From contig NZ_AOLG01000056.1 in the NCBI RefSeq assembly GCF_000336815.1, forward strand, positions 146,337-181,583: 35,247 bases of DNA, in the 5' to 3' direction. The stretch is from Haloferax prahovense DSM 18310 (lineage in GTDB: Archaea > Halobacteriota > Halobacteria > Halobacteriales > Haloferacaceae). Position 1 is the stretch's first letter. Each line of letters begins with the position of its first letter. The notes below the pieces were generated by a model that did no database searches, was not told where the DNA came from, and was given only the letters and a program-made list of their open reading frames with translations. Of this stretch, positions 8,210 through 16,674 are shown piece by piece. Both the position numbers and the translations under genes were made by a program.

Positions 8210-8896
8210 TCAGTTCGGAAGCGGCGGCCACGTCGTCGCCACCGTCTCGGCGATGAGCCGGGTCTGCGCCCGTCGGAGTCGCTCGGAGGTCGAAGAAGCG
8301 GCGATGCCGAGTTCGTCGGCGACCTCCCGCAGGGTTGCCCCGCGGGGGATGTCGAAGTAGCCAAGTTCGTACGCCGTCCGGAGCGCCTCGTCCTGTCGGT
8401 CGGTGAGCCCCTCCCCCGGTGGTTCGGGGTCGCCGTCGCGGGCGAGGCGCCGGAGTCCGAAGCCGGCGTTCCGCCGCCAGAACGATGCGAATCGCCCGAA
8501 CGCGTCGCGGTCCGCGAACCAGCCGGTCTGCCGCCAACCACCCGGTTGGGCCTCGATGCGCTCGATGATGGCGTCGGCGGTGGCGAGGGCCTCCAGTCCG
8601 GCGAGGTCGTCGAGGCTGTCCCCGAGCTGTTCTTCGAAGCTCAGCGCCGGGACGGCCTGATACCGGCGGGTCTCGCCCGACTCGCCGATTCGTGTCCAGT
8701 CGGCCACGTCGACGGCGTCGTCCATAGCGGTTTCGAGTGCCCGGTGTGCCCCGCCGGTGGCCGTCACGATGAACATCGGCCGCTCGCCGTGATTGTACTG
8801 GAGTTCCAACGCGAGCGTCGCCTCCGGAACCGCCGCCGCGACCCCGGTCAGCGGGAGCGCGTCGCAGTCGATGTCGAACTCGGCGATGAGACCCAT
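8210..8896 (-). CDS. Bat-type HTH transcription regulator (HTH_10 family)
   Basis: A 228-residue regulator. The C-terminal ~60 residues (from LTDRQDEALRTAYELGYFDI at about 164, through PRGATLREVADELGIAASST) are the HTH_10 domain of the bacterio-opsin activator (Bat) family; this DNA-binding domain is very common in haloarchaea. The N-terminal ~150 residues (MGLIAEFDIDCDALPLTGV...) resemble the sensor-like domain that precedes it in other members; the ligand is unknown. I chose the ATG at 8896 because 'MGLIAEF' is the usual beginning. An in-frame ATG at 8923 is also possible, since the likely TATA (TTTAAG near 8970) leaves a short leader before either. It may control the adjacent propeller genes or the divergent hydrolase, but this is inference from position only. 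Confidence 0.85.
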   Translation of the reverse strand: MGLIAEFDIDCDALPLTGVAAAVPEATLALELQYNHGERPMFIVTATGGAHRALETAMDDAVDVADWTRIGESGETRRYQAVPALSFEEQLGDSLDDLAGLEALATADAIIERIEAQPGGWRQTGWFADRDAFGRFASFWRRNAGFGLRRLARDGDPEPPGEGLTDRQDEALRTAYELGYFDIPRGATLREVADELGIAASSTSERLRRAQTRLIAETVATTWPPLPN

Positions 8897-9029
8897 ACGT
8901 CCGCCGTCTCGGCGGTCGGTCATGGGCGTGTCGAAGCGGCCGAGACGGTCGCCCGCCCTCGGAGGCCACTTAAACGACCGCACGCCTGAGAGTGCGACTT
9001 AGCTGCCGCCGGCGACAAGCGAGGCCGCG

Positions 9030-9848
9030 ATGCAACCGATTCGATTCGAACGCGGAACAGAACTGTCCGACGAACGATTCGGGAGCGGCGCGCCGCTTCT
9101 GTGCTGCCACGGCGGGATGGCACCGCCGGCGTACTGGGACGCGGTCGTCCCGCACCTCGACGGCTACGAGGTCGTCGTCCCGGAGCGACCCGGCTTCGGT
9201 ACCTGCCTGGACGACGCCGAGACGACGCCCGCCGAGGCGGTGCTGGAGCGCGAGGTCGAGTACGTCCGGGAAGTCGTCGACGAGATTCGCGAGGCGACCG
9301 GACGCGACCCGGCGCTGTTCGGTCACTCCTACGGCGCGCTCACGGCTCTCGAAGCGGCGACCGACGCGCGGGTGGCCGCCGTCGCCGCCTACGAGCCGGC
9401 GGTGCTCCCGGAGGCGTACCGGAGAGAGGCGGACCTCTCGGAGCGCATGGCCGCGCTCGTCGAGGCGGGAGAGCGGCGCGAGGCGGTCAAACGCTACGTC
9501 GAGCAGGTACTCCACCCCGACGGCATCGACGACCTCGACGCGTGGCTCGACGAGTGGCCCGTCTGGCCCGACTGCGTGGCCCTCGCCGAGGAGGTCGCCC
9601 GGATGAACCGCGCCGTCGAACGCTACCGGCTTCCGGCCCGCTTGGACGTTGACGCACCCACCGTGGTCATGGCCGGCACCGGGGGCCCGGACTTCCTCCG
9701 CGAGAGCGCCCGAAACGTCCACGACGCTCTGCCGACCAGCCGGTTCGTCGAGTTCGACGCGCTCGGCCACGGCGGCCCCGGTGACGACCCCAAACGGGTC
9801 GCGGCCGCGGTCGATTCGTTCCTCCGAGACAGGGGCAGTCACGCGTGA
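9030..9848 (+). CDS. Alpha/beta-hydrolase fold protein
   Basis: A 272-residue hydrolase. HGG at 27-29 forms the oxyanion region, and the nucleophile elbow GHSYG (98-102) places the catalytic Ser at 100. GHGG near 247 supplies the likely catalytic His. A helical cap runs from about 125 to 200. The PERPGFGTCL stretch at 51-60 is typical of the fold. The substrate cannot be inferred; carboxylesters and small lactones are common for such enzymes. The gene diverges from the Bat-type regulator with about 130 bases between them, so the regulator may act on it. A weak TATA-like ACTTAG lies about 30 bases before the ATG. Confidence 0.85.
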   Translation: MQPIRFERGTELSDERFGSGAPLLCCHGGMAPPAYWDAVVPHLDGYEVVVPERPGFGTCLDDAETTPAEAVLEREVEYVREVVDEIREATGRDPALFGHSYGALTALEAATDARVAAVAAYEPAVLPEAYRREADLSERMAALVEAGERREAVKRYVEQVLHPDGIDDLDAWLDEWPVWPDCVALAEEVARMNRAVERYRLPARLDVDAPTVVMAGTGGPDFLRESARNVHDALPTSRFVEFDALGHGGPGDDPKRVAAAVDSFLRDRGSHA

Positions 9849-9855
9849 AAACATC

Positions 9856-9879
9856 GATTACACGGGTACAGGTGTAATC
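9856..9879. other. Inverted repeat, 8-bp arms (GATTACAC / GTGTAATC)
   Basis: Perfect 8-base arms are separated by 8 bases. It starts 7 bases after the hydrolase stop and about 120 bases before the next gene. It could be a 3'-end hairpin or an operator. Confidence 0.5.
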
Positions 9880-10000
9880 ACAGTCTCGGCGATACGAGCC
9901 GTCTCGCGTTCGTTCGCGACCGAATCTCGGGTCTGAGACCGGACGCGCGAGACGACCTGTCAACCCAACATTCTTTGCTCGGTGCGGAGACGTGGTCGGT

Positions 10001-10867
10001 ATGGCAGCCCTCCAATCCATCGGCACAGCCGCCGGGTCCCTCAGACGGAACCCGATACTGTTCGTCGTCGCCGCGGCGTTCAGCCTCGTCCAACTCCCGT
10101 CGCTGTTCGCGCAGACGGTCAGCCCGCTCATCGGAAGCATCGTCTCGCTGGGATTCAGCGGCCTCACCGTGTTCGTCGTCCCGTTCTTCCTCGGTGGCGT
10201 CCTCGGCATGGCCAACGAGGCCATCGACGGTCACACCTCGCTCGGGACGCTCGTCAACGAGGGGAAGTCGCACTACGTCTCGCTGCTCGCGGTCTACTTC
10301 AGCCTGCTCGCGGTCAACCTCGTGTTGGCATTCATCGGCGTCTTCGCAACGCTGTTCTTTGGCCTCCTCGTCATCGGGAGTGGCAGCCAACCGGGGACCG
10401 CCACGCTCGCGATTCTGGGCGTCATCGTCCTCGCCGTGACTCTCACCTACCTCGCCGTGGTGTTCGTCTCGCAGTTCTTCGGTCACGCCATCGTTATCGA
10501 CGACCTCGGCGCGGTCGACGGCGTCAAGCGCAGCATCTCATGCGTCAGGAACAACCTCGTGTCGGTCTTCGGCTACTCGGTCATCGTCGGACTCGGGGGC
10601 CTTCTGGCCGGCGTGGTCGGCGGCGTGGCCTCGCTCCTACTCACCCCGTCGCTCCAGCATCAGGGGGCCGCAGTGGCAGGGTCGGAACCCGGCGCGACCG
10701 CCGCGTCGGCGTTTTCGGGACTCCCGACCGTCGGCGTCGTCGGCATGGTCGCCATCGCGGTCGGACTCGTGCTCGTCAGTGGTCTCGTCGGCGGTTTCTT
10801 CGCCGCCTACTCGACCGCGTTCTACCGGTCGATTCGACCGGCGAACTCCGAGGGAGTAAACGCCTGA
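10001..10867 (+). CDS. Six-helix membrane protein, unknown function
   Basis: A 288-residue integral membrane protein, MAALQSIGTAAGSLRRNPIL. About six hydrophobic segments are visible, near residues 18-38, 48-70, 95-124, 135-160, 188-215 and 242-275. A soluble loop (DDLGAVDGVKRSISCVRNN) follows the fourth. This layout, including 'GHAIVIDDLGAVDGVKRS', resembles a haloarchaeal family of uncharacterised membrane proteins and the glycerophosphoryl-diester-phosphodiesterase membrane-domain-like proteins. I chose ATG 10001 over the upstream GTG at 9992 because an AT-rich element (ACATTCTTT) lies about 25-33 bases before it. The ABC exporter pair follows 86 bases later and could be functionally linked. 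Confidence 0.75.
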   Translation: MAALQSIGTAAGSLRRNPILFVVAAAFSLVQLPSLFAQTVSPLIGSIVSLGFSGLTVFVVPFFLGGVLGMANEAIDGHTSLGTLVNEGKSHYVSLLAVYFSLLAVNLVLAFIGVFATLFFGLLVIGSGSQPGTATLAILGVIVLAVTLTYLAVVFVSQFFGHAIVIDDLGAVDGVKRSISCVRNNLVSVFGYSVIVGLGGLLAGVVGGVASLLLTPSLQHQGAAVAGSEPGATAASAFSGLPTVGVVGMVAIAVGLVLVSGLVGGFFAAYSTAFYRSIRPANSEGVNA

Positions 10868-10953
10868 CGACGCTGCGAACCGCCGCCATTTCTGTCGGTC
10901 GTGTATCAATTCGCAACCGTTAGGCGTCCGGGGGGCGAAACGCGGGCCGTCCC

Positions 10954-11730
10954 ATGCCCTCCACCAACGCGGACGTCGCCGTCGAAGCGACTGACCTCAG
11001 GAAGTCCTACGGCTCCGAGGTCGCGCTCGACGGCGTTTCGCTGTCGATTCCGAGCGGAACGGTGTACGGATTCCTCGGGCCGAACGGCGCGGGGAAGACG
11101 ACGACGATGCGCATCCTGACGGGGCTCTCACAGCCCACCTCGGGGTCGGTCCGCATCTGCGGGCTCGACGTGAGCGACCGCAGGAAACTCGCGCCGCACG
11201 TCGGCTACCTCCCGGAGACGCCGCCGCTGTACGACGAGTTCAGCGCCCGCGAGCAGCTCGATTACGTCGCCGATCTCCGCGACATCCCGTCGGAGACCGC
11301 CGAGGCGCGCATCGACGACCTGCTCGACCGGTTCGGCCTCGTCGGCGACGCGAACAAGCGCATCGGCACGTACTCGAAGGGGATGAAACAGAAGACCGCG
11401 TTCATCCAGAGCGTGCTCCACGAGCCGGACGTGCTGTTTCTCGACGAGCCGACCTCCGGGCTCGACCCCCGCGCGGCGAGACAGATTCGGACCTCCATCG
11501 GCGACGTGGCCGACTCGGGGGCGACGGTCTTCCTCTCGACGCACATCCTCCCCGTGGTCGAGGCCGTCGCCGACGAGGTCGGCGTCCTGTTCGACGGCCG
11601 CGTCGTCGCCGAAGGGACGCCCGACGAGGTGAAATCGCGCGCCCAGACGGGCGGCGAGGGCTCGCTCGAAGACGCGTTCCTCGCGGTCACGAGCGACGAG
11701 ACGCAACTGTCGGGTGTCGCCGACGAATGA
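10954..11730 (+). CDS. ABC-2 type transporter ATP-binding protein
   Basis: A 258-residue ATPase of the exporter (DRA/CcmA-like) class. Walker A GPNGAGKT is at 42-49. The signature is the exporter variant SKGMKQK (141-147), Walker B LFLDEP is at 161-166 with DPTSGLDP-like D-loop, and the switch His is at 197. The sequence 'VGYLPETPPLYDEFSAREQLDYVADLRDI' is the classic region after the Q-loop of this group. Its stop overlaps the permease start by 4 bases (ATGA), so the two form one complex and one operon. The exported substrate is unknown. The C terminus (SLEDAFLAVTSDE) is the usual ending of these ATPases. Confidence 0.92.
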   Translation: MPSTNADVAVEATDLRKSYGSEVALDGVSLSIPSGTVYGFLGPNGAGKTTTMRILTGLSQPTSGSVRICGLDVSDRRKLAPHVGYLPETPPLYDEFSAREQLDYVADLRDIPSETAEARIDDLLDRFGLVGDANKRIGTYSKGMKQKTAFIQSVLHEPDVLFLDEPTSGLDPRAARQIRTSIGDVADSGATVFLSTHILPVVEAVADEVGVLFDGRVVAEGTPDEVKSRAQTGGEGSLEDAFLAVTSDETQLSGVADE

Positions 11731-13355
11731 GCCTCCGACGAGACGTTCGCCACGGCCTGCGAATCGGGCGCGCCGAGTTCGTGCGAAGCCTCCGAGGGTA
11801 CGCCTCCGAGACGCGCCGAATCATCGGTCTTCTGTTGCTCTTGCTGTTCTTCGGCGGCAGCCTCCTGTTTTCGCTCCCGGCCGTCTACGTCGTCGGCCGG
11901 GGCGCGCAGTCCGTGACCGAGATTCCCTTCTTCGACCTCGTCGCCACCGCGATACCGGTGGGGCTCGCGCTCCTCGCGACGTTCCGAACGCTCGAACGCA
12001 TCGGCCGCGTCGAAAACGAGTCGCTCGTGCTCACGACAGTCCATCCGCAGGCAGTCGTTATCGGGCTCATTACCGCCGAAATCGCTCGAATTGGACTCTG
12101 GTTCGGGCTCCCGCTCGCGGTCGTCGCCGCGACGTTCACGGCCGGCCTCGGCGCGCCGTCGCTGTTGTTCACGACGGCCGTCGTCGTGGCCCCGCTGGCG
12201 TGCTGTACGACCGTCTGGGGCTACGCGGCCGGCGTCGCCGTACTCCGCGCGTTCAAGCGCCTGCCCGGCGTCCGGCGCACGCTCAAGGTCGTCGGCTTCG
12301 TCGCGATGGTTGGACTCGTCCTCGTCTCGCAGTCGTTCGGTCGGTTGCTGGCCGAGGGGTCGCTCCCGCTCGAGTGGCTGGCGGCGACGCTGACGTTCGG
12401 CCCGCTCGCAGACTACCTCGCGCTCGCATTCGTCGGGACCCCGCTCGCCCGACCGTTCTCGGCGGCCGCCGTCGTCACCTTCGCGGCCATCGTCGCGCTC
12501 ACGCCCGTCGGCCTCGTCGTCGCCACCCGACAGGCGAGCGCCCTCTGGTTCACCGACCGCGCGACCGGGGGCGACCGGGGTTCGTCGGCGGCGAGCGCGG
12601 AGGCGAACGGCTCGCCCGGCGGCTTCTCGACGCCGAAACCGCTGGCGGCGACGAGCGGCGGCCACGTCGCGTGGGGCCTGCTCGTCCGCGGCGTCCGCCA
12701 CCCCCAGAAGTTCACGCACCTCGTGATGCTGGCGTTCTTCCTCGGCCCGCTCGGCACGACCATCGTCCAGTCCTCCGCCGACGGCCTCGGCCCGCTGCTC
12801 GCCGCGAGCGGGGCCGGCCTCGGCACTTACCTCGCGGGCGCGACGTTCGGTCTCAACCCCATCGGCGACGACCGCCCGCAGTTCCCGATGTTGCTGTTGA
12901 CTCCGACTGCGCCGCGGGAACTGGTTCGCGGTCGCGTGCTCGCCGGCGTGATTCTCGGCGTGCCGGTCGCCGCGGCGCTCCCGCTGGCGACCGTCGCCCT
13001 CGGCACATCGCCGCTGTCAGCGGTCGGCTTCGCGCTCGTCGGCGTGTTCATGTGCGTCGCCGCCGCGGCCTTCTCGGTCGGCATCGGCGCGGCGTACCCG
13101 ATATACGAGGAACGCGAGTTCTGGGGCGCGACGACCGTCGTCCCCTCGACGCTCGTGTTGATGGCGTTCATGTTCGTCGTCGGCCCCGGCACCGTCATCG
13201 GCCTCGTCGCCACGTGGTTCGGCGTCACCGGGCACCTCTCCGCGACGCCGCTTCTCGCCGCCGGACTCGGGCTGTACCTCCTCGTAACCGTCGGCGTCTC
13301 CTGCGGGTCGTACCGGTACGCGGTTCGACGGTACCGGACGTACACGTTCGAGTGA
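11727..13355 (+). CDS. ABC-2 type transporter permease
   Basis: A 542-residue polytopic membrane protein coupled to the ATPase gene by a 4-base overlap. The N-terminal cytoplasmic helix (RIGRAEFVRSLRGYASETRR) is typical of ABC-2 permeases. About twelve hydrophobic segments follow in two groups, split by a hydrophilic loop near residues 275-315 (TGGDRGSSAASAEANGSPGG). The C-terminal half ends with LGLYLLVTVGVSCGSYRYAVRRYRTYTFE. The length is roughly double a single ABC-2 half permease, so it may supply the whole membrane pore. No gene for a third component is adjacent. The cargo is not known. Confidence 0.85.
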   Translation: MSLRRDVRHGLRIGRAEFVRSLRGYASETRRIIGLLLLLLFFGGSLLFSLPAVYVVGRGAQSVTEIPFFDLVATAIPVGLALLATFRTLERIGRVENESLVLTTVHPQAVVIGLITAEIARIGLWFGLPLAVVAATFTAGLGAPSLLFTTAVVVAPLACCTTVWGYAAGVAVLRAFKRLPGVRRTLKVVGFVAMVGLVLVSQSFGRLLAEGSLPLEWLAATLTFGPLADYLALAFVGTPLARPFSAAAVVTFAAIVALTPVGLVVATRQASALWFTDRATGGDRGSSAASAEANGSPGGFSTPKPLAATSGGHVAWGLLVRGVRHPQKFTHLVMLAFFLGPLGTTIVQSSADGLGPLLAASGAGLGTYLAGATFGLNPIGDDRPQFPMLLLTPTAPRELVRGRVLAGVILGVPVAAALPLATVALGTSPLSAVGFALVGVFMCVAAAAFSVGIGAAYPIYEEREFWGATTVVPSTLVLMAFMFVVGPGTVIGLVATWFGVTGHLSATPLLAAGLGLYLLVTVGVSCGSYRYAVRRYRTYTFE

Positions 13356-13418
13356 CGACGAGCGCGTCGTGGGGACGCGAAACTCGGCGTCGGCACCCGC
13401 GACGACGGCCCGCTGGCC

Positions 13419-14648
13419 TCAGTCCGCTACGCGGAACACGCCGGGGTTCCTTCCCGTCCCGGCGAAGTAGAGTTCCGACCCGCGGACCGACAGACCGCCG
13501 GTGGGTCGGGCGTCGAGCGCCGTCACCCACAGTTCGTCGCCGGACGCCGCCGAGACGGCGTAGAGTCGGTCGTCGCTCGCCACGAAGCGAGTATCGCCGG
13601 CGACGACCGGCGGCCGGGCGAACGTGTCGGCGTCGAGCGACAGCGTCCACTTCGTCGCGCCGTCGGCGGCGTCGAACGCGGCGAGGCTCCCCCGCGAGGA
13701 CTGGACGTGGACCGTGTCGCCCGCGACGGCGGTCTGCGGGCTTCCGTTCTCCGGGAGCGGAACCGACGCCCGCCACTGCGTCGACCCGTCTTCGAGAGCG
13801 AGGGCGAACACGTTCCCGCGGTGGGCGTTGTAGTAGAGGTGAGAGTCGCCTATCGCGAGCGGGACGCCGGTCTGCGGGAGGTCCTCGCGCCGCCACCGCT
13901 CCTCGCCGGTCGCGGCGTCGAGTGCGGCGACGCCGGTCTGCTCGTGGTCGGCACCAACGGTCGTGTAGACGACGCCCTCGCCAGCGGCGAGAACGGTAGA
14001 CACCTCACCCGGGTCGTACGTCCACCGCTCCTCTCCGGTCGCAGGGTCGCGCCCGAAGACGGGCGCGCTCCCACCATCGACGAGCGTCCCCGCGGCGAGT
14101 ATCGGCGCGTTCGCGGAGGTCCCGTACCCGCCCTCGCTCGTCCGCCAGCACCGCTCGCCGGTCCGGGCGTCGTAGGCCGCGACGAACTCCGCGGTCGAGA
14201 CGAACATCGCGTCGCCGGCGAGCGTGGGCGTGGACTTGCCGTACGCGTAGTCGACAGTCCACGCGTCGTCGGAGTCGGCGGGAGCGGCCTCCGAATCGAG
14301 GTCGAGCGCGCGGTAGACGCCGTCCTCGCCGTCCCCGTCGCTGTAGCCGAGCACGCCGCGCCCGCCGGCGAGCGCGACCGAGGTGGCGAGCGCCGCGTTG
14401 CCGGACGCGATTCGCTCGACGCTCGCGTCGGCCGACGGACCGGAGTCGGTGGTGTGGCCGGTATTGGCGAAATCGCGCTGGTACGTCGGCCACGCACCAG
14501 TCACGTCGCCGACCGGCGCGTCACGTCGGTAGTTGCGCTCGACATCGAGGGCACCGATTGCGCGGGCGACACAGCCTGAGAGCGACGCGAGGGCGGTCGC
14601 GCCGCCGGCCGCGAGGACGGCTCTGCGCGTGTGCATGTTGGAGGACAT
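13419..14648 (-). CDS. PQQ-type beta-propeller repeat lipoprotein (Tat-exported) 5
   Basis: A 409-residue protein starting MSSNMHTRRAVLAAGGATAL with lipobox Cys26 and twin Arg at 8-9 (a second ATG at 14636 would give the same signal). The mature part opens 'GAWPTYQRDFANTGHTTDSGP', the hallmark opening of the family. The blades include TGERCWRTSEGG, TGEERWTYDPGE, TGEERWRREDLP, DGSTQWRASVPL, DGATKWTLSLDA and SGDELWVTALDA. It is the fifth member in the window but stands apart from the other four by about 5 kb. A TATA-like stretch (TTAGTAC near 14675) fits a leaderless start at 14648. It converges on the ABC-2 exporter. No catalytic role can be assigned. Confidence 0.86.
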   Translation of the reverse strand: MSSNMHTRRAVLAAGGATALASLSGCVARAIGALDVERNYRRDAPVGDVTGAWPTYQRDFANTGHTTDSGPSADASVERIASGNAALATSVALAGGRGVLGYSDGDGEDGVYRALDLDSEAAPADSDDAWTVDYAYGKSTPTLAGDAMFVSTAEFVAAYDARTGERCWRTSEGGYGTSANAPILAAGTLVDGGSAPVFGRDPATGEERWTYDPGEVSTVLAAGEGVVYTTVGADHEQTGVAALDAATGEERWRREDLPQTGVPLAIGDSHLYYNAHRGNVFALALEDGSTQWRASVPLPENGSPQTAVAGDTVHVQSSRGSLAAFDAADGATKWTLSLDADTFARPPVVAGDTRFVASDDRLYAVSAASGDELWVTALDARPTGGLSVRGSELYFAGTGRNPGVFRVAD

Positions 14649-14749
14649 ACATGTCTGTGTCCCGTCGCTACTGTACTAACAGTTGCCCTTGGAGCGACAG
14701 GGATAGGCGGTGGCGTCGGGGGCGGTGACGGCGGGAGTCGCGACTCGTC

Positions 14750-15613
14750 CTACCGATTCTCGACGAGTGCGTCGACCGGGTTGTCGAGGGCGAAGTCGAC
14801 GTTCTCGGACGGGTCGTCGGTCCGGGCTTCGAGGTCCGAGACGACCGACTCGGCGCGGTGGCGGAACGCGCGGAGCGTCTGTCTGCCCTCCTCCGTGAGT
14901 TCGAGGTAGCGGCGGGTTCCGCGCTGGGTGACGGTGACGTAGCCCTGATGTTCGAGCGTCGCGGTGACGCGGTTGTCGAGGACGTTGTAGTCGCCGGTGA
15001 CGGGTTCGTAGTCGGCCGCCTCGCCGTCGACGCGGCCGCGCATGAACTGGAGGCCGTAGCGGGCCGCCTCGGTGATGAGCGTCTTCTTCTTCGCGTGTTT
15101 GGCGTCGGTGTCGTGGGCCTCGATGATGGCGAGCGCGGCGACCTGGTCGGGAGAGGGCGAGTCGATTTGGTAGGTCGTCAGGAGCGACGCCTGCGCGAAG
15201 CCCTCGGTGACCGGCGCGTCGAGGCCGTGCGGCCGGACCTCCGGGTCGACGACGTACGGTTCGGCGTCGGTGCGTTCGTCCATGCAGGCCATCGTCGCGC
15301 CGACCGCCGCGCGTTTGGTGCCGGCGGTGACGTTGACGCGGACGAAGTCGTCGGGGTGCCAATCGGCGATTGTCGTAATCGCGCCCATCACCTCGTACAT
15401 GTCGAAGAGGTCGAGGTACTCGACGTCGGGCGGGGTGCCGACCACGTCGGCGATGCGGTCGACGACCGCATCGTGGTAGGTCGGGCGCTCGACCGCGGGG
15501 TCCTCGTGTTCGAGGAGGTAGACCTTGTCCGGCCGGTCGTCCTCGATGGGGCCGACGATGCGGTCGTGTTCGCGCCACAGGGGGACGATGTGAACGCGGA
15601 GGTGTCGTTTCAT
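14750..15613 (-). CDS. CARF-like/winged-helix regulator (DUF6293, HFX_2341 type)
   Basis: A 287-residue protein, MKRHLRVHIVPLWREHDRIV. The N-terminal ~150 residues look like a Rossmann-type CARF-like domain: an opening beta strand, then VRVNVTAGTKRAAVGATMA at about 92-109, where N-x-T-x-G-T-K matches the ligand loop of CARF proteins. Residues ~155-250 form a winged helix-turn-helix, with the helices around DTDAKHAKKKTLITEAARYGL and the wing around TVTQRGTRRYLELTEEGRQTL. I recognise it as the haloarchaeal DUF6293 family. CARF domains bind cyclic oligoadenylates in CRISPR defence, but no cas gene or array is in this window, so its ligand and targets are open. Upstream lies a structured non-coding region. 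Confidence 0.8.
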   Translation of the reverse strand: MKRHLRVHIVPLWREHDRIVGPIEDDRPDKVYLLEHEDPAVERPTYHDAVVDRIADVVGTPPDVEYLDLFDMYEVMGAITTIADWHPDDFVRVNVTAGTKRAAVGATMACMDERTDAEPYVVDPEVRPHGLDAPVTEGFAQASLLTTYQIDSPSPDQVAALAIIEAHDTDAKHAKKKTLITEAARYGLQFMRGRVDGEAADYEPVTGDYNVLDNRVTATLEHQGYVTVTQRGTRRYLELTEEGRQTLRAFRHRAESVVSDLEARTDDPSENVDFALDNPVDALVENR

Positions 15614-15738
15614 CTGTCACTCTCGGCCACGACCCCCCGCGTCGAAAGTCATTCGGTTGGGAGATTCACCCGTAAGTGAACGATAGAGCGCCCATAAACG
15701 CCGAATGGCGAACAATACACGCTATTCATGCTACTCAC

Positions 15739-15756
15739 GTAACTTACGGTAGTTAC
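15739..15756. promoter_or_regulatory. Inverted repeat GTAACT-N6-AGTTAC
   Basis: Perfect 6-base arms lie 126 bases upstream of the CARF-like regulator gene, in an AT-richer stretch. This is a possible protein-binding site for a divergent promoter. Confidence 0.35.
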
Positions 15757-15796
15757 TGGGGAACCGCCAATATGGGTTGTCGACTACGAATAGTTG

Positions 15797-16020
15797 CCGC
15801 CGGCCGCGCTCCAACGGACCGGCGGTTGCGACCCGCCGACGGCGGCGCGACCACCGGTCCCCGGTCGCGTCCCCGCGGCGGACCCCGCGTCGGCGGACGA
15901 CCCCCCGAAACCCTCGTTCGGTGCGCTCGGGGCGTCGGCCAGTCCGCCGACCACGCGCCCTCCAGCCCCCTCGCTTCGGCCCTCCACCGCCGGCCGACGC
16001 CCCGACAGCACCGTCTTTTT
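15797..16020 (+). ncRNA. Candidate structured RNA: long GC hairpin plus T-run
   Basis: This gene-free stretch between 15614 and 16146 is extremely GC-rich and contains a perfect 14-bp stem (TCGGGGCGTCGGCC at 15927-15940 with GGCCGACGCCCCGA at 15992-16005). It is extended, after a 2x2 internal loop, by GTGC (15921-15924) with GCAC (16008-16011). Five T residues follow at 16016-16020, as at the end of an archaeal transcript. A second stem (CGCGACC/GGTCGCG) lies near 15846-15868. CCAATATGG around 15767-15776 could be the TATA element, giving a start near 15797. I checked for the conserved cores of RNase P RNA and SRP RNA and did not see them. The boundaries are guesses. Confidence 0.33.
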
Positions 16021-16078
16021 CTCCGAACCTCACTCGTCGCCCGACGAGCGCGGCGCTCTCGACCCGCGGCGGGCGCAC

Positions 16079-16084
16079 AAAAAA
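16079..16084 (-). terminator. T6 tract after the PPC-domain gene
   Basis: On the minus strand six T residues flanked by GC-rich sequence lie 63 bases past the PPC gene stop, a typical archaeal U-tract terminator. Confidence 0.5.
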
Positions 16085-16146
16085 CGACCGAGTGTCCGCA
16101 CCGCGATTCACGCGGGTCAGGCCGGTTCAGTTCGGTCCGGCCCGGT

Positions 16147-16554
16147 TCAGATGTCGAACACGTCGAGACCGGTCCGCTCGTCGAGGTGGTGGGTCAGCGG
16201 CGTCTCGCCGAGGTGGATGACGACCTCGAACGTCCCGGAGACGCGCGCGCCGGAACAGTGGCCGCCGAGCGTCTCGAAGTCGCGCGTGCCGACCTGAATG
16301 TGCGTGTGAATCTTGTCGGGGCCGATGTTGCCGAGGAAGCTCGTCACCTCGAACTGGCCCGTGAACTCCTCTTCGAGGTACTCCTGGTCGCCCACGTCGT
16401 AGTGGCCGAGCGTGACGGAGTCGACCGCGCCGATACCCGTGAGAAAGCCGTGTTCGATGTCGAACTCGTCGCGCACCGTCGCGAGCGAGTCGAGGACCTG
16501 TTCGCCGGGGTCTAGCCTGACGACGACCGTGTCGTCTTCTTTGACGTAGTCCAT
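16147..16554 (-). CDS. PPC/DUF296-domain protein
   Basis: A single-domain 135-residue protein, MDYVKEDDTVVVRLDPGEQV. The family core is visible: LGNIGPDKIHTHIQVG at 74-89, then LGGHCSGARVSGTFEVVIH at 97-114. His83, His85 and His99 are the usual metal-binding residues of archaeal PPC proteins. The domain forms trimers and occurs alone in archaea and bacteria or fused to AT-hooks in plants; the archaeal role is not settled, and it is often called DNA-binding without proof. The ATG at 16554 is preceded by a TATA-like CATATTA at about 16590-16597, giving a leader of roughly 10 bases. A T6 terminator candidate lies downstream. Confidence 0.85.
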   Translation of the reverse strand: MDYVKEDDTVVVRLDPGEQVLDSLATVRDEFDIEHGFLTGIGAVDSVTLGHYDVGDQEYLEEEFTGQFEVTSFLGNIGPDKIHTHIQVGTRDFETLGGHCSGARVSGTFEVVIHLGETPLTHHLDERTGLDVFDI

Positions 16555-16674
16555 GGTTGTGCCCGAGCGTCCGGTACAGGGCCGGCGGCGTAATATGTTT
16601 TGAAAGGCTCAACGTTGCGGGACGAACGGGGTTCCAAATTGTTAGACGCCTGGATAATCACAAGAATAGTCGGT

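Noticed and set aside
11714..13999. A 761-codon plus-strand open frame
   Set aside because: It is an Arg/Pro-rich shadow of the ABC-2 permease and of propeller gene 5.
15784..16011. A 75-codon Gly/Ala-rich minus-strand frame in the GC-rich gap
   Set aside because: Low complexity, not acidic, no TATA at the right distance; the inverted repeats explain the sequence better.
15797..16020. RNase P RNA or SRP RNA
   Set aside because: I could not find the conserved GGAAAGTCC/ACAGAA-type core or the GGAAG-type SRP loop on either strand.
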